Below, one piece after another: positions 52,863 to 64,000 of a DNA stretch of 64,000 nt. This DNA is from Sordariomycetes sp. S80-01Y. Taxonomy: Eukaryota; Ascomycota; Sordariomycetes. Below the pieces are notes generated by a model that made no database searches, had not been told where the DNA came from, and saw only the letters and a program-made list of their open reading frames with translations. Both the position numbers and the translations under genes were made by a program. The stretch lies in assembly GCA_037042185.1 (NCBI GenBank), contig JAXQJY010000028.1:186001-250000 (forward strand). The letters are read 5' to 3'. How positions within the stretch are numbered: the first letter of the stretch is position 1; each line of letters starts with the position of its first letter.

Positions 52863-54835
52863 TTTGGCTGAGGGCAGACAGGAGGCTTCGCTCGGCGCTG
52901 CTTCTCCTGCTGCTGGTGCGTCTAACGTGTCACGATGCTGGAGCTAAGGCCCTGGTAGCGTTGCACGGCGAAACATGCGTATCGTCTCGTCCTTATGCTG
53001 TGACTGCGGGCGCGCACGAGACCCCGGGAGCCGACGTCAATGCAATGCGCGAGATGGGACCGGGTAAAAGAAAGAGGTAAGGATGGTTTGGTCTGAATAA
53101 TGCGAAGTGTGTGGCCTGCACTCACGCCCGGCGCGTCAGAGATATATCGCGGTTAAGGAAAGGCTGGTGTCGTCAAGACGAACGCGGGAAGAGAAACATC
53201 AAAAAGGGAAAAAGCATTGCTCCGGATGGCACGGAGGCCGGTGTCTTCAGTGGCAGCTCTCGGGGCCAAGATCAGGCGGAATAGCACCGACAATCCCTGA
53301 ACGCGGGTGGCTTTGCGATCCGCAATTCCCCATGATAGGATGGCGCCCTTCTGGCTGAAACAGCTACTGGCCCAACCCGACGGGCCAAGCATCCGCATCT
53401 CATCTTGGTTTTCAGCTCTTGGAAGGCAAAACGCGCAAAAGCCCGTCCTCGTGCTCTTCCCAGTTCCCAGACAGAACCCCCAGTCAGGATCCTTCGCTTC
53501 AGCTGCAGATGCTGTGACCCTTCCGAGGTTCTTCAAACTCACCGACTCGAGGGCGGACGGGAGGCTTCGCGGGCTTCACCATCGCGGACCAGTCGCGCAC
53601 TGGAATGCAATTCTTGCGCTGCTCGTTGGCGGGGCTTCTGGAAGGCGGCGACAAGACAAGGGTCGCGCTCTGGGGCACGGCGCATGACGAAATGTCTCAC
53701 CAGCACCGCCAGCCTCCATCAACCCCCCCTGAGTCGATGACGGATGGCGCCGACATCTCATTTTATCTCGACGGTGGTGATGCAATTGACGCTCTGGGCG
53801 AGGAAGCTCACTCGGCCCTCAAGAACAGCCAAGCAATCATCAAATCTAGCTCAACAGTACTATACTACTAGTAGCTTAACAGTACTGGACGTAGGCTTGT
53901 TGAGCTCAAAGGGCGTCAGGTGTCAACGTCCCTGCGCACCACTGGCACGGCAGTGGCTTAGCCGCGCCATTCCGTTGCCCAGCCACGCTCAACCGCCACG
54001 TCCAAGAACGACTCTGTAGAAGACCCCGGATGTCTCAGCTGCATCCGGCGCGAGACTCAGACACGGGACTCTGAAGCCTGTGCGACCGGCTCCTTCGCCC
54101 GGATCGTTGAGACTCAAGGCCAGCGAACTCTGTATCCCCGCACACCCGCTTCCCGTTGCGCCTGGTTGGCTAAGGGCTAAGGATGGCTGCTCGACGTACG
54201 GAGTACAAGCACCGCAGTCGGTGGTTCCTGTGCCTGGCTGGCCCCGGAGCCGACATGTGGTGGCACTCGGCCGGTCCTGCGGTACTGTATGCGGGGGATG
54301 AGTTGGTAAACGAGTAGCTCTCATCGTTGGTAGCCTGCAAAGTCTGCCCAGTTGACTGGAGAATCCTCTCCAGATGTCTTCAGGCCTAATGAACACCCGA
54401 AAAGACTATTCTCAAATTCTGCGGAATGGTTGAAGACCTGACCTTGGAGCTCCGGACCCGAGGCACGGCGTCCGAGCCTGGACGCCAATCCAACAGCCGG
54501 GGTGAAGAAAAGGGTGGATTGGTACAAATGAAACTAACTCTCGGCTGCAAAGCTACTTCGGTCTCTGGAGATCTCTAGCTATTCACATTAGTGATCCTGA
54601 GCTGGACGACTGCTGCTTACATTGCCCTGTACCTCCGCACACCGGACCGCCACATGGGTCACGCCCGCTCCACGCCGGTGCGAAGCGGAGTCTTCGGGGA
54701 TGGCAAAGACGACACAATCTCACCGCCTTATCGTCTTGGTCTCTCGATTCCATAATCTTCTGCTCCTATTCCCTCATTCCCGCTCGTGCTGTCTGAGGTT
54801 TGGTTTGCGTGACAGACCCGGGTGTTGACCACAAG
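52863..54835. other. Divergent intergenic stretch of about 2 kb
   Basis: Lies between the proline-rich protein gene and the DHA2 transporter. Frames at 53307-53687 and 54080-54301 have no features. A small direct repeat of TTAACAGTACT-type words is near 53850-53885, and one copy of a recurrent TACGGAGTAC word is at 54197. No gene supported. Confidence 0.5.
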
Positions 54836-56563
54836 ATGGCTCCCGAACAGCAGAGTCAACAATCAAGCGAGACGTCACCTCTCCTGGGGAACCAGACCTC
54901 GGAGCATGTTCCCAATGGCAATCAAGATGAAGAGAATGGCCAGAATGGCAGCTGCGGACCTTCCAAGCCGAAGCCCAAGACAGACATGCGCCTCTTCCTC
55001 CCGTCTGTTGGTCTCGGTGTAAGTCGCTTACATACCGCAGCAAGATCCCACAACTGACGGATGGCGCAGCTTTTTCTCATGGCGATCGACCAACTCCTAG
55101 TTGTAGCGTGCTATGCAAAGATTGGGAACGAACTCTCGGCCCTGAACAACACGTCTTGGATCGCGACCTCTTACTTCCTCACCTTGACCTCCTTCCAGCC
55201 CCTATATGGCAAGCTCAGCGACATCTTTGGTCGGAAGGAATGTCTTTTGTGTGCGTACGCCGTATTTGGCATTGGTACGTTGGGATGTGGCGTGGCGCAG
55301 GATATTGTGCAACTATGCATTGCGAGGGCTATCTCTGGCATCGGCGGCGGTGGCATGAACTCGGTCGTCAGCATCCTGCTCACGGACCTCGTGCCGCTGA
55401 GGGAAAGGGGCGTGTGGCAGGGCTACATGAACGTAGTCGCCTCCGTAGGGATGAGCGTTGGAGCGCCGCTAGGGGGCTTGCTTGCCGACTCAGTGGGCTG
55501 GCGATGGTAGGTTGACACTTTGCCTGCCGCCGTCCTGCTAACACCACGCAGGTCATTCCTCGGCCAGGTGCCCCTCTGTGTTCTCGCCTTCATATCCGTC
55601 TACTTCGTCCTCGACGTCCCCGCGCCGACTCACAAGCGCTGGCTTGACAAGTTCCGCCAGATTGACTTCCTCGGCGCCCTGGCCCTTATCCTCGCCGTCG
55701 TGTTCCTCCTCGTCGGCCTCGACTGTGGGTCGAATCTGGGCTGGTCTGCCACCATCACCGTCGCCTCGCTCTGTGTTGCCCCCTGCATCTTCGCGGCGTT
55801 TGTCTTCATAGAGATGCGAGTGGCTACGCATCCTTTTGCGCCTGGCCATGTCATCTTTGACAAGAGCCTGTTTGCCTGCTACCTAGCCAACTTTTTCGGT
55901 ACAGGAGCGTACACTGGCATATTGTTCTTCGTCCCTCTATTTTACCAGGCCGTTTTGGGTGCGAGTGCGACGAGGAGCGGCGCGTACCTCGTCCCTGCCA
56001 CGGTAGCGGTAGTTGTAGCCTCGGTGGGTGGCGGTTGGGTCATCAAAAAGACGGAACGGTACTACTGGATCACGGTCCTGAGCCTGGGGTTGGCGCTGGT
56101 CTCCATTGTTCCACTCGCGGTGTCAGTCTGGTTCAGGAGCGCAGTCGGGGAGGTTATCGGCGTTGCCCTCTGTGCCTTTGGCTCGTCCTCCGCCATCACC
56201 ACGACCCTCATCGCTCTAATCGCTAACTCGAACACTGAGGATATGGCCCTCGTGGTAGCATCGTCCTACCTCTTCCGCTCGCTTGGTTCTAGCCTGGGCC
56301 TTAGTCTCAGCGCCGCAGCCCTGCAGCAAGTCTTGAGGACGCAGCTAGCGCTCCGATTTCCCGATGGAAATGAAGCGAAGATGATCGAGGACAAGGTTCG
56401 GCAGAGTCTCGACTACATCAAAGAGCTGTCGCCTCTGCAGGCGGAGCAGGTAAGGATGAGCTACAAGATGGCTACGATGGGGGCTTATGCTCCGACTTTG
56501 ATCTTCTTGGTTGTAGGGTTTGTGGCGACTTTTTGGGTCAGGGAAACGGCACTGAAGAAGTAG
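54836..56563 (+). CDS. MFS transporter, DHA2 (14-TM) family, vacuolar/drug type
   Basis: A proton antiporter of the DHA2 class, which includes drug exporters and the vacuolar basic amino acid transporters (Vba/Fnx). Exons 54836-55018, 55070-55506 and 55552-56563, joined as VGLGLFLMAIDQLL and GWRWSFLGQVPLCV; 543 residues. Seen: motif A as GKLSDIFGRKECLL, motif C as GMSVGAPLGGLLADSVGWRWSF, the TM4 motif ARAISGIGGGGMNSVVS. In the second half the loop GSSSAITTTLIALIANSN is followed by LFRSLGSSLGLSLS. The N-terminal tail has SETSPLLGN, an acidic dileucine-like signal found in vacuolar MFS proteins; this favours a vacuolar location over plasma-membrane export but does not prove it. Tail-to-tail with the TBC gene, 120 bp apart. 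Confidence 0.9.
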
Positions 56564-56683
56564 GGCTTGGGTTATCTAAGTTGTATGTAAGTGCTATCGT
56601 GCTTTGTCTTCCAATATTTCAAGATTCATGCCTCATTCTATCGTGACTCTGATCAGCAGGCTCAGGGGGTCCTGAGCCGAGGT

Positions 56684-59093
56684 CTACTTCGATTTCTTCA
56701 ACATCTCCATGCCGAATATGTCGTCTTTCAGAGGGTCGCGACCCTCGGTATCGTTGGTAACTTCGCCGAAGAGGAAGGCATTGCGGTCCCTGCTCAGGTT
56801 GTTCGATGGTCTTTTCTTGTGCGCGCTCGAGGGTGGGGATTTACTGGCGAGGCGGGATTCTCGGGTCGGAGAGGACTCGTCAGGCTCCAGCATCCACGAG
56901 AAGGACGATTGCGCTAGTGTTGAGCGAGTAGGAACTGGAGCTGGCCGTGCCGCCAGCGGAGCTGCTGTTGCTGCCAGAGGATCTGATGCAGTTGGTTCTG
57001 GGCTTTTGGACGACTGCGGGCCTGAGTTGGGCAACTTAGGATCTTCGTCTAAGCTGAGCTGTGACACGTCCACATTCTCGATCTGAGCGTCCGTTTTCGT
57101 GGGCGGGGACTTGACGTGCTTTCTAGCAGATTGTGGCTCCTGTGGCTTCTCGTCCGTATCCATTCGGTCCGCTTCGTCAACAGGAACGTCCACGTCGGGC
57201 ACCTCCATGGTCGAATCCTCTAAATATATCTTGACAAACTGAATTTTTGCCGCAGCAACCTCGATGAGCTCCAGGTTCTTAGCCTTCGTATCGGATGCCT
57301 CGTCCTTAGTCGCCGCAGAGATTGCCTTGAGGCTCGAGACTGTGTCATCTAGCATGCATGCCAACTGCTGGTTCCTACGCTCCATGGCTGCCAAGGCAGC
57401 CACTGCGCCCTGGTCACTCAGCACTTCTCTCGAAGTTACTGGCATCTGCTTCGACTCATTAAACCCCTGAACGTTCTTGCGGATCTCGCCCATCGCGTCC
57501 CTAACGGCTTGGTTGATGCCGAGCTTCTCGCCGCGCTCGAAAACGCCGCGTGCACCTTTGGCCGCTCCTTGGAACAGTGCTTCGACGCCATTTTGCTGGT
57601 TGATGAATGTTGAAGGGGACCTTACACCAAGTCCACGTGGTCGAAGAGAGGCAAAGTTGCGGAAGCTTGGTGTTGAGGGCCTTGATGCTTCTGGTGACTT
57701 CGTGACGGTGGGCATTTTGCCGGTGTATTTCATCACAAGCGTGGCACCGCCTTGGGCATTGAGGTGGTTTTGAAGGTAGACTGCATCGTCGACGAATGTA
57801 TGTGGGCCGTGGGCTTTGTCTGGTGCTGGGTATTTGAGAAGCAGTTGAAGGCACACAGAGTAGTCTGCTTCAAGCACTGGATAAGGAATTAGTTGCGGCG
57901 CGTTAGAAGCCAGTAATCCCACTCACGCTGCCATCGAATTCGAATGAGCATTGAAACGCAAATGAGATCTATCAGATCCAGTGATGGGTCAACGGCGAGT
58001 ATCGTGTCCCAAAGAACCAAGAACTGATCAAACGGAAATTCCCGACTAAAGAGTAGTCGTACCCAGCGTCTAACCCAGTCAGCATTCAAAACTTTCGTGT
58101 TGCCTTCAAACTCACATCAAGAATATCTGAGGAAGAATCTCTATGCTTATGAGATGAGATGCCAGCTCGGGATCAACCTTCTGCAGGCACACCTCATGGA
58201 TAAACTTGCTTCTCTCTACGATAGAAGAAGACTGACCGCGGCTCGAAGTCACCATCGACCCGTATGAGGGCTGACCATTTGCATCGCTGACGGTATAGAA
58301 AGACTGCGCTCCATCCATGAGCTTGGTGAACAGCAGGTAAGCGTCGTGCTCAACGTAGCGAGAATCGACCAGGTCCAGCAGAGTCTCATCAAGTGAGACT
58401 GCATCAGCAAACGTGAGACGGTTGATCGCGTCAGCTTCAAGGACGTGAACAATGGGCGCAAGAAGTTCATGCATCCCCTGGCGATACCCTCCCCTATCAG
58501 GGTAAGTCTTGCAGTATACGAAGAGAATGTCCAGTATCATGGTCTGTATCCGCTCGTCGTGGTAGTTTGCCTCGTCAGGTAGCCGCTGCACATCCTGTTG
58601 AATCTCCGTTCGGATGATCTCATCTCGTCGAATGGTATCCCAAGGTGACTGTCTCGAGTCAGTAAGGAGCAACTCAACCGTAGTGCAGCCCACTGACATT
58701 CGGATCGTCCGCCAGCGGATCGACCGTCAACTCAGCCAGGGCTTCAGGATGCTTGATGTACTTCAACAAGCTCTCACGCCGCTTAGCATAGTCTTGTCTC
58801 CCAACAAGAAGGACCTGAGCCCAGTCGGCGGCCGTATCCTTCGACAGCAAGAAAGTCTAGTTGTGGATCAGCGCATGCACGCGAGGAAGGCTCGGCCACG
58901 CCTCACCTTCCAGGAAACGGATCGCAAGCCTGAAACGCAGGGGCTAGCTGGGCCATTGTACCTCACGGCGCGCTGCAGGTCACCGAGGCTGCTGCTGTTT
59001 GCTTCGGTGGCCTGCCATCTCTCCCTGGCCTTATGTTAGTCACGGTGTTGCCGCCAGCGGCTGCACTCACTGAATCTCATCGAGAGATCTCAT
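56684..59093 (-). CDS. TBC-domain Rab GTPase-activating protein, TBC1D5-like, 6 exons
   Basis: Speeds GTP hydrolysis by a Rab GTPase; TBC1D5 relatives act in endosome-retromer and autophagy traffic. Minus-strand exons 59093-59071, 59024-58907, 58856-58698, 58648-58116, 58069-57927 and 57876-56684, giving 722 residues. Splicing restores RWQATEANSSSLGDLQRAV, GPASPCVSGLRSVSWKTFLL, DDPNSPWDTIRRDEI, PQIFLIRWVRLLFSREFPF and IRWQLLEADYSVCLQLLLKY. The TBC arginine-finger side is ILDILFVYCKTYPDRGG/YRQGMHELLAPI: here YCKTYPDRGGYRQGMHE gives the YRQG glutamine finger and the preceding region in the order found in TBC1D5. The C-terminal 400 residues are low complexity with coiled-coil segments (AAMERRNQQLACMLDDTVSSL). 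Exon 1 encodes only 8 residues and is the least certain part. Confidence 0.9.
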
Positions 59094-59534
59094 GGCAGCG
59101 GTCGCGGAGCCCTAGTAAATCTCTCAAGCCTGAGCAATTCGCGCCATGAAGGCTGTAAGGATGAGGTGCGGACGGGGTTCTAGATAGTGAATTTAGTGAG
59201 AGAATCAAGGTTCACTGGGGAATAGTCGTTTCCAGATCCCGCCTTGAGTCGTCATTGGGTGGGGCAGGTGCTTGGAGGAGATTGACGAAAAGGTGCGCGC
59301 GCTTGTGTTGCCAACAGACCGGGCAATCAACCATTCATTTCTGTCGCTACTTTGGTGGAGCATTGCGCTTCAGCTTGGACCATTTGTCCCCCGTGTCGCA
59401 ATATTACCCTGGGGAGGCACCCTCCCTGCATCATTTTCCTCCTTCCATTATTTTCCTTTACTTGCCCATGTGATATCCTTTGCGCGTTCTCGTGAGCTCT
59501 TGTACGTAGAACTGCGAATCCCAGAATCGCCAAA
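59094..59534. promoter_or_regulatory. Divergent promoter, TBC gene / epoxide hydrolase
   Basis: A 441-bp interval between divergent starts, ending in T/C-rich leader before the epoxide hydrolase. No specific element recognised. Confidence 0.55.
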
Positions 59535-61068
59535 ATGCGGTATGCTGCTTCCACAGTCGCTCTGCTCCTGTGCCCCTTTCTCAGCGTGGTAAAGGGGCTG
59601 GGCGAGGGGCGCAACTTTCGGGCCACTTTCTCAAAGACGCCAATTCCTTTCTCCATCGACGTCGACAGACAGTTCATTGAGGAGACCAAGCAGCGTGTCG
59701 CTCTGACTCGGTTCCCAACCGAGATTCAAGGCCAGCCAGACCTGGCTGAAGGACCTACTCTGCACAACGCCACAGCCGTGAAGAACTTCTGGGCCAACGA
59801 GTACGACTGGTTCGATATCCAGGCAACACTAAACGAGCAGTGAGTTTTATTTCATGGGTCGATATCACCGTAGTTGCTGAGATGTTGGTCCTAGGTTCAT
59901 TCAATTCACCACAACGGTGGACATCTCCAAGTCTTCACATTACAAGGAGCCGACACCCCTTCATTTCGTCCACCACAAGTCCCCTCGCGAGGACGCCATC
60001 CCTCTCCTCTTCATCCACGGCTGGCCTGGCTCTTTTCTGGAGGTTGGACCCATCATCGAGCGTTTGGTCAATCCACCGAACGAGTCCACCCCGGCGTTCC
60101 ACGTTGTTGCGCCGTCAATTCCTGGATTCGGCTTTTCGCCGGCTCCCAGTCATGCTGGCTTCGGCTACATTGAATCCGGGCATGCTTTCGATCAGCTTAT
60201 GAAGCAGCTCGGCTATCACAAATATGTGATTCAGGGAGGCGATGCTGGTGGTATTATCATGCGCTACCAAGCGCATTACCACCCTGAATCGGTGGTGTCT
60301 GGGCTGAACAACTTCTGGGTTATGAGCCCTTCGGAAGAGGACCAAAAGCGCTTGATCCAAGGCCAAGGGTCGGAAGATGAAGTAGCGGTCACAAATCTTC
60401 TTGACTACTTCTTGACTGAGCTCTGGGGATACGGTCAGATACACCAGACGCGGCCACTTCGTGTTGCTCATGCTTTGACGGACAGCCCGGTAGGGTTAGC
60501 CATGTGGCTCTATGATGGCATGTGGCCCGCTGTCGAAGATGTAGCCCTTCTCACTCCGAAGGAGATCGTAACTTGGACCATGATGCATTGGATCCAAGGC
60601 CCATATGGCCCAATGCGCATATACAAGGAGGGTTCTGATGTGAGTCACCCCATCTGCCGCTCGCCAAACAGGCCCGGAAGCTGACACCTTAGGCTGGCGC
60701 ATTTAATGCAACTCACTTTCACGAATTGCCATTCGTGAAGCAGCCCATGGGAATATCCGAGTTCCCCAAGGATTTATGGTACAGAACAGTAAGTGTCATC
60801 AGCCAAGTGACACCCGCTTAGCTAACAAGGGCAGCCGCTGGAGTGGGCGCAGCGGACCGGCAATGTCAAGATTCGGTACCTTCACGAGCATGGCGGTCAC
60901 TTCCCATCATGGGAAAATCCCGATCTGCTGGCCGAGGACATCTGGAAGTTCTTCGGTGATGACCAATTGTCTGATACGTGGAGATTTCGTCAAGAGGGTT
61001 ACGGCGCGACAGCGCAGGTAAACTTGCTTGGCCAGGGTTGGGGGTGGTTGCGACAGCAGCTTGGGTGA
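59535..61068 (+). CDS. Secreted or ER-lumenal epoxide hydrolase (microsomal type), 4 exons
   Basis: An alpha/beta-hydrolase that opens epoxides to diols. Exons 59535-59839, 59895-60639, 60693-60788 and 60835-61068, giving 459 residues. A signal peptide is visible (MRYAASTVALLLCPFLSVVKG). The epoxide-hydrolase N-terminal domain follows (PFSIDVDRQFIEETKQRVAL, WANEYDWFDIQATLNEQFI). The oxyanion motif is LLFIHGWPGSFLE near 143. The nucleophile elbow is VIQGGDAGGIIM with Asp at 218, where most relatives have GGDWG; Ala replaces the Trp. The base is the His of EHGGHFPSWENPD at 404. So the triad looks complete. The reading frame runs to TGA 61066 after GWGWLRQQLG. Possible roles are detoxification of plant epoxides or tailoring of metabolites; no biosynthetic neighbour supports the latter. 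Confidence 0.9.
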
Positions 61069-61418
61069 GTGCACTAGGTAGTTGCTCAACCGGCGTTCTT
61101 AGCATCGCTCGAACTTGTGAATCCATCTTGGCATGATGAGGACGACGTGGAAGACAGGAGCACGTGTCAGTGAAGTACAGGGTGGGTGGGACGCGTCGGA
61201 CTTGGGTGATCTGACATAAAAACGTCTTGAATGATTTTGTCTGCCATGCGCAACGTGCTGCCCCACCTCTCATGACGACGCAGCTCGAGCTTAACGTCGA
61301 AACGTTGCCTTACCTTTCTCCCAACCACTTCGCCGTTCTCTTCAACCACCAGCTTCGAATTACGAAACTGGTTACAATTCAGCTTGCACCGGAAGCATGA
61401 CTCTAGACCGTCACTACC
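61069..61418. other. Intergenic stretch
   Basis: 350 bp between two plus-strand genes; promoter of the next gene. Nothing else seen. Confidence 0.6.
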
Positions 61419-63290
61419 ATGTCGGCCGACTTGTTTGCTGAGTTCAACAGCCCACCAAGCGCTCAAGCTCAGCAGCAACAGCGAGGACCACAGAGTGAAG
61501 GCTTTCCTTCGACCTCCCCGGGAGCTCCCCAGGATAATTTCAATCTTTTACAAAGTGGAAATCCACAAATACCTCCAGCACAGCAATCGCCGCAGCAATG
61601 GTCGGTGTCTCACCCACAGTCGACCGTTGGGAGCAACTGGGGGAATTCGATCGGCAATCCCGGATTTGGTGGAGGAATCCAGTCGCCAGTTCCAGTACCG
61701 GCGGCCCAAGACGAAGATGATGGCTGGGGTGATTTCGAAGTAGCGGGGAACGTCAGCAACAGGTCAGCACAGCCTGAACCCACTTCATGGCAAACGTCGG
61801 CGCGGTCGAATGACAGGGAAAAGCCGCCCGAACCAGATCCCTGGGCAAGCTTCGAGTCAAAACCTGCTGCTCCATCCCAACCGGATCCATGGCAAATGCT
61901 CACTCATGCTGGCTCCTCGCAAAGACAATCTGAGCTGAGCTCCAAGCCCAAGCCCGTGGCAGCTTTCAAGAATCCGGAACCGCCTGGGCTTGTGCGAGCT
62001 TCGACAATGGACATAATTCAAAACAACTTGGTGGGCACGGATTCGAAGCCGCCGAGCCCCGTCAAACCCACGCCACCATCATATGATGAAGCGATGTCTA
62101 GGCCGCGACTGAAGCAACCATCCAACCCGAACGTGATGTTTGATGCTGAGGACTTTGAGCTAGAGGGAGGTGACGAGGACGACTACACGGAGGATGACGA
62201 CTTTGGAGACTTCGAGGCGGCAGTTCCAACGAAGCCAAATCCTGCGCCTGCTTCACAGATTCCCGCCACGGCCCCAGCTCCAAAAGCGCCGAAAATATCG
62301 CAGCCTCCGCCTTCCATGGATTTGTTGTCCTTGGATGACCCAGCTCCGCCGCCTCCGCAACCCCAGGAGCTCAAGCCCAAGCCAGAGTCCAAACCCTCGA
62401 AGCCCTTGGGTTTTGGCGCTACAGCTTTGGCGCAATCAAAGCAAGGCTTGGGCCATCTGAAGGCTTCTTCAGTATCTAGCTCTGCTTCAAAGCCCGTTGT
62501 TGCCGAGGACGAAGAGTGGGGAGCTTGGGATGAGTTCGAGCCAAAACCCGCCAGCAAGGAACCACGGCCCCGGTCACCAGTAGCGGTAGAAAATTGGGAC
62601 TGGGAGCCAGCTGAGGCTGCGGTGACGGCCAAGTCCGACATCAAGAGAGACGAGCCCCCACCGATGAACGTACCACCACCTTCTGTGTTGCTATCGGCCT
62701 TCCCATCGCTGTTCTCGACAGGTAACTCGCTCTTCAAACCGATGTCTGCACAAAAGCCTTCGATCAAGGAAAGGATTCTTTCGGATCCCAAGGCTGTTGA
62801 TTTTCTAAAGGGCTATATCCTGATCGCAACGGCTGCAGGTCATGTCATTGCCGGTCGAAAGCAAAGGTGGCACAGGGATAAGATCCTGGCGAAGAGTATG
62901 TCAATATCAGCGGCTGGAAGCAAGGGCATGAAGCTTGCGGGCGTGGACAAGACACAATCGAAAAGGGAAGACAGAGAGGCAGCGGATGTGGCCATGGCAT
63001 GGGGCGAATATGTTGGACGTTTACGATCTGCCGTGGCCGCTGCCAATTCAGTCTGCAAAACTTCCCTCAAGGTTCCTGAGCTCAACGAGAACATGCTTGT
63101 GCAGACAGATAAAACGGCACCGACTGCCCCCAAGCCTTGCATCGTTTGTGGGCTAAAGAGAGAGGAACGGGTGGCCAAAGTTGACTTTGACGTGGAAGAC
63201 AGCTTTGGGGAGTGGTGGGTAGATCATTGGGGGCACAGGACATGCAAAAACTTCTGGTTGCAACATGAACAGACACTGCGCCAGCGCTGA
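61419..63290 (+). CDS. Acidic WGDF-motif protein, possibly AP-1/clathrin accessory (aftiphilin/Laa2-like)
   Basis: One exon, 623 residues. Most of the first 430 residues are P/Q/S-rich and disordered. Acidic-aromatic motifs recur: DEDDGWGDFEV at about 98-108, DDDFGDFEAA at about 260, DEEWGAWDEFE at about 366 and NWDWEPAEA near 395. Such (W/F)GDF-type motifs bind the ear domains of AP-1/GGA clathrin adaptors in aftiphilin and yeast Laa2. The C-terminal part is ordered: ILSDPKAVDFLKGYILIAT, RKQRWHRDKILAKSMSISA, AADVAMAWGEYVGRLRSAV. It ends with CIVCGLKREERVA and FGEWWVDHWGHRTCKNFWLQ, where CX2C and HRTC could bind zinc. I infer a role in trans-Golgi or endosomal sorting from motif type only; a family search would settle it. 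Start ATG has a good context (CTACCATGTC). Confidence 0.82.
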   Translation: MSADLFAEFNSPPSAQAQQQQRGPQSEGFPSTSPGAPQDNFNLLQSGNPQIPPAQQSPQQWSVSHPQSTVGSNWGNSIGNPGFGGGIQSPVPVPAAQDEDDGWGDFEVAGNVSNRSAQPEPTSWQTSARSNDREKPPEPDPWASFESKPAAPSQPDPWQMLTHAGSSQRQSELSSKPKPVAAFKNPEPPGLVRASTMDIIQNNLVGTDSKPPSPVKPTPPSYDEAMSRPRLKQPSNPNVMFDAEDFELEGGDEDDYTEDDDFGDFEAAVPTKPNPAPASQIPATAPAPKAPKISQPPPSMDLLSLDDPAPPPPQPQELKPKPESKPSKPLGFGATALAQSKQGLGHLKASSVSSSASKPVVAEDEEWGAWDEFEPKPASKEPRPRSPVAVENWDWEPAEAAVTAKSDIKRDEPPPMNVPPPSVLLSAFPSLFSTGNSLFKPMSAQKPSIKERILSDPKAVDFLKGYILIATAAGHVIAGRKQRWHRDKILAKSMSISAAGSKGMKLAGVDKTQSKREDREAADVAMAWGEYVGRLRSAVAAANSVCKTSLKVPELNENMLVQTDKTAPTAPKPCIVCGLKREERVAKVDFDVEDSFGEWWVDHWGHRTCKNFWLQHEQTLRQR

Positions 63291-64000
63291 GGATTGGTCA
63301 AGCGACCTTTGGCATCTCTGCAGTAGGTAATGAGAGACTTCGCTCCGAGTGAGCCGAGCTATTGCATACTTGGACGACCTGCGGGCCATACATCCAATGA
63401 TACGTCTCGGCTCGTTGCCGACTGAGTTGCGGAAGGTTACTGGCCAATTGCAATGTAACCATCGCACTGGCCGCTGTGATAGGTACTCGAGGTTGGGGTG
63501 GCTGGTGAGGACGGCGTCGCAACCTCTGTGAGAGCCACACATCACGGACCGGAAAGGTACCCCGCTTTCAGTTTGCTACTTGAAACAAGTGAATACAAAT
63601 TGGAAGGACAAGGACAATGTGCTGGATGCTAGGAGGCGGAGAGATGATGTCGCAGGTCGACAGACACCTTTATCGTCATTTGACTCGCACGGTTAAGTAT
63701 CAGACTTTGCGCATACATCACTTGATCTTTGGGATGCCTTCGCCAAATAAACAGTACCTCATGGCAAACTGAATGATAGAGTACGGTAATTGCACTCGAT
63801 GGCCCTCTCTGTCCTAGCCAGCTACGATCCTTTTGTGTCACTGCAAATTTGGAAGAGGCTGAACAAGGCCACACGGTGATCGACAGAAGTGAAGCTATGT
63901 GCCTAGCGGCGGTGGCAGCGAATGCCGACTTGGGAGCAACAGAGGACAGGCGCATTGGCTGACAGGTCCCAATTATCTTCTTGATGCCCCGCATCTGGGC
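63291..64000. other. Right-edge non-coding stretch
   Basis: No supportable gene. A minus-strand frame of 121 codons (63629-63994) near the edge has no recognised feature; it could be the end of a gene continuing outside, but nothing argues for that. Confidence 0.45.

Overview
The window looks like nuclear DNA of a filamentous ascomycete (Pezizomycotina, most likely Sordariomycetes). Genes are GC-rich. Introns are about 45-75 nt with GTRAGT-type donors, CTAAC/CTGAC branch sites and YAG acceptors. The gene set is typically fungal: a velvet regulator, a Zn2Cys6 activator, several MFS permeases, a WSC/DUF1996 secreted protein, a pectate lyase and a TBC Rab-GAP. I saw no rRNA, no convincing tRNA, no CRISPR and no recognisable transposon or virus-like element. 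Gene models were spliced by hand: phase was checked at every junction, but no transcript evidence was available.

Left part (1-24 kb) is gene-sparse and accessory-like. It holds a sugar-porter MFS gene (2482-4193), a roughly 6 kb non-coding stretch whose last part probably forms the leader of a velC-like velvet gene (10306-11541), and then a compact cluster at 12448-19873. The cluster contains a Zn2Cys6 activator (+), a Dal5/allantoate-type MFS permease (-), an RraA-like aldolase/decarboxylase (-) and an Ldh_2-type 2-hydroxyacid dehydrogenase (+). The last two are divergent around a 422-bp shared promoter. A near-palindromic 23-bp element with inner TTCC-A-GGAA arms lies at the centre of that promoter and twice more in the permease promoter. 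This ties the three structural genes into a likely pathway-specific regulon for uptake and breakdown of a hydroxy- or oxo-(di)carboxylic acid. A decayed fragment of a second Ldh_2 gene lies 0.8 kb downstream. This cluster is the best candidate for an undescribed system here.

Middle and right part (24-64 kb) is gene-dense and mostly housekeeping: a DUF1996-WSC secreted protein, the rRNA m5C methyltransferase Rcm1/NSUN5, a DHA1 MFS exporter, two orphan proteins, a complex I assembly factor (NDUFAF2 type), an Scp1-like calponin-homology protein, a SET-MYND protein, 6-phosphogluconolactonase, an orphan S/T/P-rich protein, a PL1 pectate lyase, an 800-residue proline-rich protein with a C-terminal CX2C array, a DHA2 MFS transporter, a TBC1D5-like Rab-GAP, a secreted epoxide hydrolase and an acidic WGDF-motif protein. 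Longer intergenic stretches carry simple repeats and pyrimidine-rich leaders but no gene I can support.
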